A stretch of DNA of 64,000 nt from Novosphingobium sp. 28-62-57 (GTDB taxonomy: Bacteria; Pseudomonadota; Alphaproteobacteria; Sphingomonadales; Sphingomonadaceae): the NCBI GenBank assembly GCA_002256985.1, contig NCGO01000001.1:744001-808000 (forward strand), read 5' to 3'. Made by a program: the position numbers and the translations under genes. The notes under the pieces were generated by a model. The model had not been told where the DNA came from. It made no database searches and saw nothing but the letters and a program-made list of their open reading frames with translations. The first letter of the stretch is position 1. Each line of letters starts with the position of its first letter. Below are positions 17,871-26,475 of the stretch, in pieces.

Positions 17871-18967
17871 TCACCCACGACATGCAGAACGCTCATTTCT
17901 CGGGCAGCTATAACCAAAGTGACGTCCATATCCTTCTCAAGCCTACAGATATTTCACCCGTCTCGGTCGATCAGAAGGAAGCGCTCATCCAGTCAGGCGC
18001 GCGCCATTACTCCGAGATGCTCTCTGCTGAGAAACTGCCGGACGAGCGTTATCTTCAGCTCTATCGCGAAGCGCTCGAGCGAAACGCGTCGATCTTGCGG
18101 ACCGATATCGAGCAGCTGGCAAGATCAATTGCCGAACGCCCGCAAACCGCGCGTGAATGCGTAGTCATCTCGCTCGCCCGTGCTGGCACCCCGGTCGGTG
18201 TACTCCTCAAACGCGCACTGGAAAGAATGGGCATCGAGGCTCACCACTATTCGATCTCGATCATCCGTGACCGCGGCATTGACGAGAATGCCCTTCGCTT
18301 CATTGAGCGGTGTCACGGAGTCACCACCTCGATCTTCGTCGACGGGTGGACAGGCAAGGGTGCGATCACCCGGCAACTGAGAGCTTCACTCTCGACCAGT
18401 GACATTGGCTTTCAACCTTTCCTTGCAGTTGTGGCAGATCCCGCAGGCTGTGCCGATTTGGCCGCGACTACCGAAGATTATGTCATCCCGAGCGGCTTAT
18501 TGAATGGGATCGTTTCGGGGCTCATTAGCCGCTCCGTCCTCAATGACGAACTCGTAGGCCCTGACGACTTCCATGCCTGCACGTTCATGGAAGAGTACCG
18601 CGCTCATGACTTGAGCGCGGCATTCATCAGTGCAATCGAGGCCGCTCCCATCGCCCACACAAGGCCGACCGGCTTGCACCAGCGCGGCGCCAAGGCAGCT
18701 CGCGAGAGCTGCCAGGTCCTCCTGGCCGCGATTGGGGCTCAAGACGATATTGATGACGTTAACAGGATCAAGCCCGGGGTGGCGGAAGCGACCCGTGCCA
18801 TTCTGCGCCGTGTCCCCGAAAAGCTTTATGTCGCCGATCTCGAAGATCCCGAGGTACAGCCGATTATCTACCTTGCACGTGCTGCAGGCGTTCGCATCCT
18901 TCAACGCGATCTATCGACCTATCGCGCCGTCGCCGTTATCAAGAAGCTTGGAGGCGCATTAGAATGA
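17864..18967 (+). CDS. StiP-type PRTase-fold protein with PELOTA-like C-terminal domain
   Basis: A 367-residue protein annotated in other genomes as a cysteine protease StiP family protein, although the fold is PRTase-like. Visible are the N-terminal FSGSYNQSDVHILLKP, SLARAGTPVGVLLKRAL, the SIIRDRGIDENAL segment and IFVDGWTGKGAITRQL (the PRPP-loop equivalent). The C-terminal 45 residues (LYVADLEDPEVQPIIYLAR and on) resemble a PELOTA RNA-binding-like domain. GTG 17864 has GGGA 8 nt upstream and overlaps the HAD stop; ATG 17882 is an alternative. Its 3' end overlaps the CitE-like start by 4 nt. Confidence 0.85.
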   Translation: MLITHDMQNAHFSGSYNQSDVHILLKPTDISPVSVDQKEALIQSGARHYSEMLSAEKLPDERYLQLYREALERNASILRTDIEQLARSIAERPQTARECVVISLARAGTPVGVLLKRALERMGIEAHHYSISIIRDRGIDENALRFIERCHGVTTSIFVDGWTGKGAITRQLRASLSTSDIGFQPFLAVVADPAGCADLAATTEDYVIPSGLLNGIVSGLISRSVLNDELVGPDDFHACTFMEEYRAHDLSAAFISAIEAAPIAHTRPTGLHQRGAKAARESCQVLLAAIGAQDDIDDVNRIKPGVAEATRAILRRVPEKLYVADLEDPEVQPIIYLARAAGVRILQRDLSTYRAVAVIKKLGGALE

Positions 18968-19866
18968 GCGCAATCGCTTTGGGCGCCACCCTCTACATAC
19001 CCGTGCTGCGCCCGAACTTGATCGAGATCTGCCAGGGGAACAATCCTGAGCTGCGCTCAGTTGCCGTCTGCCTAGAGGACTCAACCCGAGAGGACGAGCT
19101 TGAGATTGCGCGTACTCGGTTCTCCTCCTTTCTGGTGGACCTCTACCGAATTACCCCACGGATCGCGATTTACGTCCGCCCGCGTGACGTTGCGATGCTT
19201 AACTGGATGATTGCACAGCCCGGTATTGAAGCCGTGAACGGCTTCATCCTGCCCAAGGTGGAATCGAGCAGCATCGCCCACTGGCTCTCGGTCATGGTCG
19301 GAACGCAGCACACTTTTATGCCGACGATCGAAGGTGCCGAAGCCTTCGATCGCGCCGCGCTCGACCAGCTATGCAAGCAACTCTTGCCGTTCCGCGATCG
19401 TGTCACGGCCATTCGCATTGGCGGCAATGACATCCTCAACATCCTAGGCGTTCGACGCTCGAAGTTCCGCACCGCCTATGATGGTCCCTTGGGGGCCGTT
19501 ATCCGCGACATGGCCGCAACATTCATCCCAGCCGGCTTTTCTGTCGCCGCGCCGGTATTTGAGCACTTTAACGCACCCGATGTGCTTCGCGAGGAAGTCG
19601 AGCGAGACATCGAAAATGGGCTTCTGACCAAAACCGCGATTCATCCCCGTCAAATCGGTGTAATCCAATCGTGCTACCGGCCGGCTAGTTGTGACCTTCT
19701 TGAAGCACAGGCAATTCTGAATGCCGAAGCCCGGGCGGTTTTCGGATCGCAGGGGAGCATGTGCGAACCTGCGACGCACCGTCGTTGGGCGGGCAACATC
19801 ATTGCCAGGGCACAGACCTATGGCGTCGACGAAAGCGATATCATCTCGCCAATGCGGATTGCCTGA
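18964..19866 (+). CDS. CitE/HpcH-like C-C bond lyase of the Ter module
   Basis: A 300-residue TIM-barrel protein of the citrate lyase beta/HpcH type found in Ter clusters. Recognisable are VAVCLEDSTREDEL (acidic Mg site), IYVRPRD, GFILPKVES, FMPTIEGAEAF and AIRIGGNDILNILG, with a late KTAIHPRQI motif. It would cleave or form a carbon-carbon bond on a small acid substrate. An ATGA overlap with the StiP gene shows translational coupling, so it belongs to the same biosynthetic unit. Confidence 0.87.
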   Translation: MSAIALGATLYIPVLRPNLIEICQGNNPELRSVAVCLEDSTREDELEIARTRFSSFLVDLYRITPRIAIYVRPRDVAMLNWMIAQPGIEAVNGFILPKVESSSIAHWLSVMVGTQHTFMPTIEGAEAFDRAALDQLCKQLLPFRDRVTAIRIGGNDILNILGVRRSKFRTAYDGPLGAVIRDMAATFIPAGFSVAAPVFEHFNAPDVLREEVERDIENGLLTKTAIHPRQIGVIQSCYRPASCDLLEAQAILNAEARAVFGSQGSMCEPATHRRWAGNIIARAQTYGVDESDIISPMRIA

Positions 19867-19948
19867 GGGGCCCAAGCTTCCTGCGGTTGACTGATTGCAT
19901 GCCGCACCACGCTGCTCTAATTTTGCCTCATCCTGCCTAAGGCTCGTC

Positions 19949-21115
19949 ATGACTCAGCTGACACTCACTGCGCCCGATCCCGTTGCCGCTATTCCAGTTG
20001 AACAGGCCGCGGGCCTTGTCCCTGTGACCAATGAAGTTCGCATAGAGCTTCAAGGCAAGGTCAATGCATTTGTCGCCGACCTGTTGAAGCACGACAGCCA
20101 GAGCCCAGAGTTCGAAAAGGTCACTGGCCAGATTTCCAGCATTGGCCAGAAGGAGATTGTTGCTCTGTCGAGCGCCTCGAACCGCTTTCTCGACAAGCCA
20201 ACCAAAGTAATGGGTCAGGAAGGCGGTGTCGGCCGCGCTCTGCTCGATCTTCGTACAGTCGTCGATGGGCTCGACCCGGGCCGCGACGGCGACCTGCTTA
20301 AGCCGCGCAGGTTGCTTGGCATCATTCCTTTCGGCAACAAAATCAAGGCGTACTTCGACCGCTACGCCTCTGCCCAGACCCATTTACAGGCCATCATAAC
20401 AAGTCTCGTGAGAGGCAAGGACGAGCTGATTCAGGACAACATCGCGATAGAGACCGAGCGCGGCAAGATCTGGGAATTAATGGGCAAGCTCGAGCAGATG
20501 ATAGTCATCACCAGGATGCTCGATACCCACCTTGACGAAAAGACGACTGAACTCGACCGCTCCGCTCCGGCCAAGGCCAAGGCACTGCGGGAGAACGCGC
20601 TGTTCAACGTGAGGCAGCGCCAGACCGATCTCCTGACCCAGATGGCTGTCTCGGTGCAGGGCTATCTTGCGCTCGACTTGATCAAGAAGAACAACGCCGA
20701 GCTCATCAAGGGCGTAGACCGCGCGACCACCACGACAATCGCTGCGCTGCGTACGGCGGTGACTGTGGCGCAGGCGCTGAACAATCAGCGTCTGGTGCTC
20801 AGCCAGATCACAGCCCTCAATACAACCGCTGCCAACCTGATCGAATCGACGGGTAATCTTCTGCGCACGAACACCGCAGCGATCAACGAACAGGCCTCAT
20901 CGGCCACGATCCAGGTAGAAGTGCTTCAGCGCGCGTTTGCAAACATTTACGCTACGATGGACGCCGTCGATAGCTTCAAACTCAAAGCTCTCGACTCGAT
21001 GAAGACGACCATCGACACACTCTCAGCTGAGACGACAAAGGCGCAAGGGTATATCGCTCGCGCCGAAGGGCAGAACCAGTCCGCAGCCAGTGATCTTTTC
21101 CTTTCTGCCAGCTGA
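19949..21115 (+). CDS. telA: Toxic anion resistance protein TelA
   Basis: A 388-residue TelA/KlaA-family protein, largely coiled-coil helical. Typical stretches are LLGIIPFGNKIKAYFDRY (about 122-139), the long helical ALRENALFNVRQRQTDLLTQMAVSVQGYLALDLIKKN region (split, about 207-243) and VDRATTTTIAALRTAVTVAQAL. ATG 19949 follows AAGG. TelA proteins are associated with tellurite and membrane-stress resistance in plasmid and Ter loci, with unknown biochemistry. It is followed 2 nt later by a membrane-anchored partner. Confidence 0.92.
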   Translation: MTQLTLTAPDPVAAIPVEQAAGLVPVTNEVRIELQGKVNAFVADLLKHDSQSPEFEKVTGQISSIGQKEIVALSSASNRFLDKPTKVMGQEGGVGRALLDLRTVVDGLDPGRDGDLLKPRRLLGIIPFGNKIKAYFDRYASAQTHLQAIITSLVRGKDELIQDNIAIETERGKIWELMGKLEQMIVITRMLDTHLDEKTTELDRSAPAKAKALRENALFNVRQRQTDLLTQMAVSVQGYLALDLIKKNNAELIKGVDRATTTTIAALRTAVTVAQALNNQRLVLSQITALNTTAANLIESTGNLLRTNTAAINEQASSATIQVEVLQRAFANIYATMDAVDSFKLKALDSMKTTIDTLSAETTKAQGYIARAEGQNQSAASDLFLSAS

Positions 21116-21117
21116 GC

Positions 21118-21765
21118 ATGTTGTGGGTCATTGTCTCCATCATGCTGTTTCTGGCCGCCATTCGGATGGTCTGGGTTGTCTGGCTGCGGGGACCGCCCCC
21201 TGCGAATTTCATTTTAGATCAAGATCAGCTAGGGTCTGCGAGTGGCTGGAGCGATGGTTTTCGAAATGGCGGAAGGAGCGAAATGAGCAACAACGGCTTC
21301 TTCACCCGCATCGGGAAGGCCCTGAGGGGGGAAGCGCCGCCATCAATGCCGCCGGCGCCGGCTGCGCCTGCTGTGCTGCCGGTCACGCTTGACTACGAAG
21401 ATGACCGGATCCCCAGTAGCGCCAAGGCTCGCATCAGACGTATTCTCGCAGGCCTGCTCGAGGTTGAAAACGCGCTCTTGCGGGAGGACATGCCAAATTT
21501 TTCCAGGGTGGATATCGACCAGATGCGCGAGCAGCATCTGCCCAAGCTGGTAAAGAGCTACATCGACATCCCAGAAGCGCATCGAGCCGAAATTTTCCGC
21601 AAAACCGGAAAATCAGCAAGCTTCATACTAGACGACAGCTTGGACCAAATGCAGACGCGCGTAGACACCATTCTTCGCAGCTTAGCACAGAAGGACATAG
21701 AGACCTTCACGAACAATACAAAATTCGTTGGTGAGCGCTACTCAAGCAATAATCCTTTTGACTAA
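21118..21765 (+). CDS. Membrane-anchored protein downstream of telA
   Basis: A 215-residue protein. Residues 1-24 form one N-terminal transmembrane segment (MLWVIVSIMLFLAAIRMVWV). A Pro/Ala linker follows (about 73-90), then a helical domain (about 95-205) that probably lies on the cytoplasmic side. It starts 2 nt after the telA stop, so the two are translated together and may form a complex anchoring TelA to the membrane. The family was not recognised. Confidence 0.75.
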   Translation: MLWVIVSIMLFLAAIRMVWVVWLRGPPPANFILDQDQLGSASGWSDGFRNGGRSEMSNNGFFTRIGKALRGEAPPSMPPAPAAPAVLPVTLDYEDDRIPSSAKARIRRILAGLLEVENALLREDMPNFSRVDIDQMREQHLPKLVKSYIDIPEAHRAEIFRKTGKSASFILDDSLDQMQTRVDTILRSLAQKDIETFTNNTKFVGERYSSNNPFD

Positions 21766-21909
21766 ATTAGACCATTAGGCCTCGTCATTTTAACTAATCA
21801 CCAGCTTCACCATCCGATTGACTGAGATTTTTTAACCGCTTTTTTCTAATAGAGGTGCCCAAAATCGCCATATCTGGCAGCATTAGGTGACGTAACGATT
21901 TAGAGACCA

Positions 21910-21925
21910 GAAGCGCTAACGCTTC
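21910..21925 (-). terminator. Short hairpin between convergent genes
   Basis: GAAGCG-CTAA-CGCTTC is a perfect 6-bp stem with a 4-nt loop, located 3 nt beyond the stop of the metallo-beta-lactamase gene and between convergent transcription units. No T-run follows in either direction, so terminator function is uncertain. Confidence 0.3.
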
Positions 21926-21928
21926 AAC

Positions 21929-23281
21929 TCAAGGGGCCAGCTCGACCGAGTAGCGCCCGTCGGTCTCCGCGTGCAGGACGACATCACCGTCCCAGCCAGT
22001 CGCGTAGACCGCGCTGGTGATCTCTATCTCAGTAAATTTCTTGACCCGATCAGCAACCTTAACTTGTGCCGGTTTTACCCGGCGATCCGTGACCGAGTGC
22101 GCGAGCAGCGTGACGACGTCGCTTCGGGGATGACCGTAGGCCCAGGCTGTCCATGGCTCTTCCGTCGTAGCAGGCCCCATCGAGATGACCGCAGCTTTCG
22201 GAGTCATCTCATTCACTAGCTCAGCGGTTGTTCCATTATGCGAGCCATGATGCCCAACCTCGTAAAAATCCACATCGAGCGCGTGAGTCCCGGCATATTT
22301 TTCGACGAGTGTCTCAAGCGCAGTCTCTTCCATATCGCCAGTGAAAAGGAATGACGCCTGACCATAGTCGATGCGAATGACTAGACTTTGATTATTGCCG
22401 TTTTCGAATTCACCGTCGGGCCAGCCTGGGTTCTGAGCATAGCTCGCAGACAGCACGCGAATGCTGGGATCTACATCGGGACAAGACACTGGATCGATCA
22501 CCTCATTTGAAAGTCCGCGTGTCGAAGCATCGACCATCGCGTCCGTGACCGCGAGCGTTCGAATAGGCGGGATCTGGTGCACGCGCGCGTCCATCCACTT
22601 CGCGGCGACGCGTCCCGATCCGGTAAGTATGCCGTTGTGAATGTAACCGCCTATCGAAAAACGCTCCGCGATACGGCGCAAATTGCTATTGTGGTCAACA
22701 TGCGTGTGCGTGACAAACACCGCTTCAAGGCGCTTTTGAAGGTCTGGCCGCCGCGCAAAGAATTTGTCGAGATAGTTTAGCAAGTGATCGCCTGCAGCGG
22801 CGCCCCGTCCGCCGGCATCGATCAGAATGGCCGCGCACGGGAATTCGACAAGCGCCGCAGCGCCTTGATCAACATTGATATAGTGGACCGCCATCGCTCC
22901 AGCGGCAGTGCCAGCAGCGACTAAGTTTTCCGTTGACCAGTCGGGCGGATCGCCAGCTCGCCGCTCGACGAATGTAAAGTATACCCATCCAATGCGGCCA
23001 TCTTTGAGCGCAACGCGGTAGTAGCCACTTTGCCTGGCTCCCTTGTCGAGCAAGCGCAAAACGGTGCCGGGCGGCGGATAGGTTACGACTTGGCTGACCC
23101 GCGATGGGGTCTCGCGCAGTGTGACGTGGCGCTTGATAATTAAGTGGTCGGCCCACGCGGGGCTCGCCGCAAAGAAGGAACACAACAACGCCAATAGACC
23201 GTGCAGCACCCAACGCAACCGCGGGACGCCACGCGACCACTGAAACCGATCTAACGTGCAGTTCAAATAAGATGGCTTCAT
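21929..23281 (-). CDS. Exported SH3 / metallo-beta-lactamase-fold hydrolase (ComEC-like MBL)
   Basis: A 450-residue protein. ATG 23281 has a GAGGGGG site 6 nt upstream. A signal peptide or N-terminal anchor ends near AWA-D (residue 45). An SH3b-like domain follows (about 46-107; LRETPSRVSQVVTYPPPGTV). The metallo-beta-lactamase domain holds HTHVDH (192-197), FLFTGD (301-306) and GHHGSHNG (about 328-335), the pattern of free-standing relatives of the ComEC/Rec2 C-terminal hydrolase. It probably acts in the periplasm, with the SH3b part possibly binding cell wall. Substrate unknown; similar proteins are candidate phosphodiesterases or nucleases. Confidence 0.8.
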   Translation of the reverse strand: MKPSYLNCTLDRFQWSRGVPRLRWVLHGLLALLCSFFAASPAWADHLIIKRHVTLRETPSRVSQVVTYPPPGTVLRLLDKGARQSGYYRVALKDGRIGWVYFTFVERRAGDPPDWSTENLVAAGTAAGAMAVHYINVDQGAAALVEFPCAAILIDAGGRGAAAGDHLLNYLDKFFARRPDLQKRLEAVFVTHTHVDHNSNLRRIAERFSIGGYIHNGILTGSGRVAAKWMDARVHQIPPIRTLAVTDAMVDASTRGLSNEVIDPVSCPDVDPSIRVLSASYAQNPGWPDGEFENGNNQSLVIRIDYGQASFLFTGDMEETALETLVEKYAGTHALDVDFYEVGHHGSHNGTTAELVNEMTPKAAVISMGPATTEEPWTAWAYGHPRSDVVTLLAHSVTDRRVKPAQVKVADRVKKFTEIEITSAVYATGWDGDVVLHAETDGRYSVELAP

Positions 23282-23664
23282 TGTACGCCCCCTCAAACAA
23301 ATCTAGCACTGAACTTATTCTGATTAAGTCACGAACGGAGTTAGCAGATGAACCTACTTTGGGACGATCCTTACGATCATACCAAACCAGCTTAACTGGC
23401 AACACCCCTCCTCCGCTATAGATTTTTTCCTTAGGGGGAATGGCGTGAACTGGGCTGCCGGCGGACTGCCCGATTTTGGCGGATGCTTGGTGGAGGCAGA
23501 TGACCGATTCGATGAAATCGCGGTGAGTAAAGTAAGGCTTTATGCCGGATTATCAGGACGCGACGATTGCTGTCACATTGGGACTGGGTCAGGCACCTCA
23601 TTCGACGTCCGCTAGCGCGACTTATGTACCCGCACTATCGTCCACTAGGATAAGAGGAGGATGA
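23282..23664. other. Gene-free divergent intergenic region
   Basis: Upstream region shared by the exported hydrolase (minus) and the DUF2939 gene (plus), so promoters of both are expected here. The stretch GATTTTTTCCTTAGGGGG near 23418 is A/T-rich. No RNA gene, repeat or conserved ORF was recognised. Confidence 0.45.
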
Positions 23665-24504
23665 ATGCGCAATCGTGTGATTCTGATCGTAGGTGGACTG
23701 CTCTTCATCTTCGGCATTGCCTACTTCGGCTCGCCATACCTAGCCGCCCGGAATCTCCAAGAGGCCGCCAAGTCGGTCGATGCAGACGCGCTTGAATCGT
23801 CCGTCGACTTCCCGGCCGTACGCGACAGCCTGAAGTCCCAGCTTAACGCCGTCATGGTGAAGAAGATGAGCGAGGATAGCAGCATGAAGTCCAACCCGTT
23901 CGTCGGGCTCGGGCTGATGATGGCCCCTGCCATCATCGACCGCATGGTCGATTCATTCGTCACCCCTGACGGCATTGCTGCAATTGCGCGCGGACAGAAA
24001 CCTAACGAGGGTAAGTCCGACGCTAGCAGTCGAATTACGTACTTCTATAGCTGGGTGAACATCGATCGGTTTCGGGTGTGGATGCGCAATACTGAGGAAG
24101 CTAAGGACGGGCCATCCCTACTCTTCGAACGGCGCGGGCTGTTCTCTTGGAAGCTAATTCGCATCGAGATCAGCGACCTGATGAATGGAGCATCTGCTTC
24201 TCCCGCAGGTTCCACGTCGTCACTGCTATCGACCACTGCTCCAACGCCCGCTGTCCCGCCGACGCCGCAGACACTATCCACAACTTTAAATCCGATGGCT
24301 ACGGACGACGATCTGAAGAATCAGTGGGGAGCGCTGAACGAGGAGTGCCGAGGCGGCCAGCATACCCCAGAGGACGAGATATGCTCCAGTCGAGATAGGA
24401 TGGAGACGGTACTTCAGAGTCGGGGTTGGTGCTGGGCTTATAGCGATACCGACATCGTCCCGGCGGACTTCAATTGGCACAAATGTGATGCCACCCGCCC
24501 ATAG
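23665..24504 (+). CDS. DUF2939-like membrane-anchored protein
   Basis: A 279-residue protein. An N-terminal signal anchor (MRNRVILIVGGLLFIFGIAY) leads into a segment typical of DUF2939: SPYLAARNLQEAAKSVDADAL, VDFPAVRDSLKSQLN and the paired TPDGIAAIARG. A Ser/Thr/Pro-rich linker (about 175-215) precedes a C-terminal part with four cysteines (ECRGGQ, EICSS, WCWAYSD, WHKCDA). AGAGGAGG lies just upstream of the start. Function unknown; most of the chain is probably periplasmic. Confidence 0.75.
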   Translation: MRNRVILIVGGLLFIFGIAYFGSPYLAARNLQEAAKSVDADALESSVDFPAVRDSLKSQLNAVMVKKMSEDSSMKSNPFVGLGLMMAPAIIDRMVDSFVTPDGIAAIARGQKPNEGKSDASSRITYFYSWVNIDRFRVWMRNTEEAKDGPSLLFERRGLFSWKLIRIEISDLMNGASASPAGSTSSLLSTTAPTPAVPPTPQTLSTTLNPMATDDDLKNQWGALNEECRGGQHTPEDEICSSRDRMETVLQSRGWCWAYSDTDIVPADFNWHKCDATRP

Positions 24505-24688
24505 CCGAGGATGCGCGCGGGAAGCTGCGACACGCAGGAAGGTCGGCTTTCCAGAACAAGCTCTGGACCGTTAAAGCGTCAGCAACCTAATTGCACAGCC
24601 CCACTCCTTAAATGCGTCAATGAAGGTTCTATTACCACAACCTCCTTTCCAAATTGGTCGGGCCGTACTCGAAAAATTAATGCAGATT

Positions 24689-24717
24689 AGCCCGCGAAAT
24701 TCTTACCGGCTTTTTTT
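24689..24717 (+). terminator. Possible rho-independent terminator
   Basis: AGCCCG (24689-24694) can pair imperfectly with CCGGCT (24706-24711), one mismatch, and is followed by seven T. It lies 185 bp after the DUF2939 gene and touches the stop of the convergent alpA-type gene, a position where plus-strand transcription should end. Confidence 0.4.
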
Positions 24718-24970
24718 ATTGTCCTAAGCAGCTCGCACTTCGAGCGATAGATCGAACCCAGTCGTCAATCTCGGCCTCGATCCATACCGCACACTTCGGG
24801 CCAAGCGATCTTGATTTGGGAAACCTGCCTTCGCTCATGCGCTGATAGATGGCCGAGCGCTTCAGTCCGACACGCGCCATTACTTCGGGCAGGCGCAGAA
24901 GCCGGGCTGGCGGAGGGAGCGCCGGTTGCGAGGGGTCAGCGGGACTATGTATCTGGTCAATGGCAGTCAT
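24716..24970 (-). CDS. AlpA-family DNA-binding regulator
   Basis: An 84-residue winged-helix MerR-like AlpA protein. It contains LLRLPEVMARVGLKRSAIYQRMSEGRFPKSRSLGPKCAVWIEAEIDDWV in pieces across residues 24-72, which is the family core. Such proteins control excision or transfer genes of integrative elements and prophages. GAAGAGA lies upstream of the ATG. It lies 43 nt downstream of the XRE regulator on the same strand, so the two probably form a regulatory unit at the head of the conjugation operon. Confidence 0.9.
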   Translation of the reverse strand: MTAIDQIHSPADPSQPALPPPARLLRLPEVMARVGLKRSAIYQRMSEGRFPKSRSLGPKCAVWIEAEIDDWVRSIARSASCLGQ

Positions 24971-25013
24971 TGGTCATCTCTTCTGAAACTGGGACCCCTC
25001 CGAGGCTCAGACA

Positions 25014-25475
25014 TTACCGGGGCAAAGCCATAGAGATGTCCCGGTTGGCAATATCGTCGATGTGCTTCGCCAGCATGCGCGCAACAAGCTGCGAAGTGCC
25101 GTTCGCCCAGCGCGGCCTGAGATCCTCGATCCTGCGTCCCAGCGTGCGCTGGAGGTGAACCGGCAAACTGCTGAAGAATTCTTCGAGGAACTCACCCATC
25201 TCGCTGCGCATCCACTCGCAGGCCAGCTCCTCCTGTCCCGCCAACGCCAGGATCATGCTGGCTCGGGAATAGGCGCCGCAGACTTCGAATATGCGCGCGG
25301 CTTCATCGAGCCCGATAGGGCGTTCGCCGCGCATGATCCGAAGCAATGTCTCCCGGTGCATTCCGGCTTCGCGCGCGACCTGGTGCCGCGGCTTGTCTAT
25401 GCCCTCGACCGCGTGCGTCAGGACACGCGCAAGACTGTCGTTTGCCTTGCCGAACATGGGTGAAACTTGATGCAT
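25014..25475 (-). CDS. XRE-like regulator of the conjugation region
   Basis: A 153-residue protein with an N-terminal helix-turn-helix (about 20-60; KPRHQVAREAGMHRETLLRIMRG and EAARIFEV) and a helical C-terminal domain. ATG 25475 is chosen for its AAGGAGAG site 8 nt upstream; the frame is open to an ATG at 25508. Transcribed away from traA across a 342-bp region containing a 9-bp inverted repeat, it is the obvious candidate regulator of the tra promoter and of itself (inference). Confidence 0.8.
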   Translation of the reverse strand: MHQVSPMFGKANDSLARVLTHAVEGIDKPRHQVAREAGMHRETLLRIMRGERPIGLDEAARIFEVCGAYSRASMILALAGQEELACEWMRSEMGEFLEEFFSSLPVHLQRTLGRRIEDLRPRWANGTSQLVARMLAKHIDDIANRDISMALPR

Positions 25476-25817
25476 GCGAACTCTCCTTGATTGGTGAGTC
25501 GCACGCATATCCCGAGAAGTGTTCTGTAGGAAAACAAAAAGAACAAACCACGAATTTCTCGGTTATCGGCGAATCACTCCCATAGTTCGATTCGCCGGCA
25601 ATCTTCGACCGGTCAGATGGGGAATTCCGTCAAATAAACGCCTATTCTCCGCTGCTATGCGCCAACCTCGCCGACACGGGCACTTTGATCTGTCCGCATT
25701 CATCCGGCTTGCTCGTGGTTCCTCACTTCGCGCTTTCCTACAGCGTTTTCCTAGATTCATGTGGACTGCACAGCAACCGCAAGGAGGCTGTGTTCACCCC
25801 TCCAGATGGAGCTTCAT
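25476..25817. other. Divergent regulatory region between XRE gene and traA
   Basis: A 342-bp non-coding region with the ribosome-binding site of the XRE gene at its left edge, the inverted repeat at 25567-25597 and an AAGGAGG sequence near 25780. The traA operon promoter should lie here, but no confident -35/-10 was identified. Overlapping small ORFs look spurious. Confidence 0.5.
25567..25597. promoter_or_regulatory. Operator-like inverted repeat in the regulator-traA region
   Basis: CGGCGAATC (25567-25575) and its exact reverse complement GATTCGCCG (25589-25597) are separated by 13 bp, giving 22 bp centre to centre, about two helical turns. This geometry suits a dimeric repressor. It lies 92 bp upstream of the XRE gene start and 220 bp before traA. 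The stretch 25527-25560 next to it is A-rich. Confidence 0.55.
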
Positions 25818-26147
25818 ATGCAGTCCCTTACCCATCCCCGGCGCCGTGGCGCCAATCGCATCGGCAAGACCCTCAGCATTGCCATTCCTGTCGCAATTGC
25901 GGCGCTCGCGGCAAGTGCGGCTTTTGCTGGCACTGACGCGACCTTCACCCCTGCCCTCACCAAGTTCACCAACTTCCTGCAGGGATCGGGCGGCAAAATC
26001 ATCACCGTGCTCAGCCTGGCCAGCGGTCTGATCGGCCTCGCATCTGGTCGCTTCTCGCTCGGTCAGGTCGCTGTTCCGGTCGGCGTCGGCATCGGCGTCG
26101 GTACGGGTGTCCCGATCGTCACCTCGGTCGTGACCGCGATCATCTGA
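25818..26147 (+). CDS. traA: F-type conjugative pilin TraA
   Basis: A 109-residue prepilin. A long, charged leader (MQSLTHPRRRGANRIGKT) and hydrophobic stretch end at an AFA-G cleavage-like site near residue 39. The mature part has two hydrophobic helices separated by a short polar loop (GSGGKIITVLSLASGLIGLA and VAVPVGVGIGVGTGVPIVTS), as in F pilin. GGAG lies 6 nt before ATG 25818; ATG 25806 is an alternative. It is the first gene of the mating-pair formation operon. Confidence 0.85.
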   Translation: MQSLTHPRRRGANRIGKTLSIAIPVAIAALAASAAFAGTDATFTPALTKFTNFLQGSGGKIITVLSLASGLIGLASGRFSLGQVAVPVGVGIGVGTGVPIVTSVVTAII

Positions 26148-26175
26148 CGACCGGGCACGGGAAGGCAGCGCCGTC

Positions 26176-26463
26176 ATGGCAGACCCATACATCATCCCCC
26201 GCCGGCTCGACGACCCGGAGCTTATCGGCTTTTGGACCATCGACGAGTTCGCCGGAATGATTGTCCCCTTCACCTGGGGGATCCTCAGCCAGCATATCTT
26301 TATAGGCATCGTTGTCGCCTTCGGCGCCTGGTTCGCACTGCGAAAGGCAAAAGCAGGACGCACCAGCGCCTGGGTAGCCCATGCCGCATATTGGTATCTG
26401 CCGGCCGGATTTCTGGGCCTCAAGTCGACGCCGCCTTCCCACTGCCGCCTGCTTGCCGGTTGA
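26176..26463 (+). CDS. traL: TraL, T4SS inner-membrane protein (VirB3-like)
   Basis: A 95-residue protein with the family start IPRRLDDPELIGFWTIDEF and two close hydrophobic segments (about 27-60). TraL corresponds to VirB3 and is needed for pilus assembly at the inner membrane. It lies 28 bp after traA and 12 bp before traE. Confidence 0.9.
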   Translation: MADPYIIPRRLDDPELIGFWTIDEFAGMIVPFTWGILSQHIFIGIVVAFGAWFALRKAKAGRTSAWVAHAAYWYLPAGFLGLKSTPPSHCRLLAG

Positions 26464-26475
26464 GGGAAAAGACCT

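Noticed and set aside
25519..26031. 170-residue ORF over the traA promoter region
   Set aside because: It overlaps the inverted repeat and traA in another frame; composition is Pro/Ser/Arg-biased.
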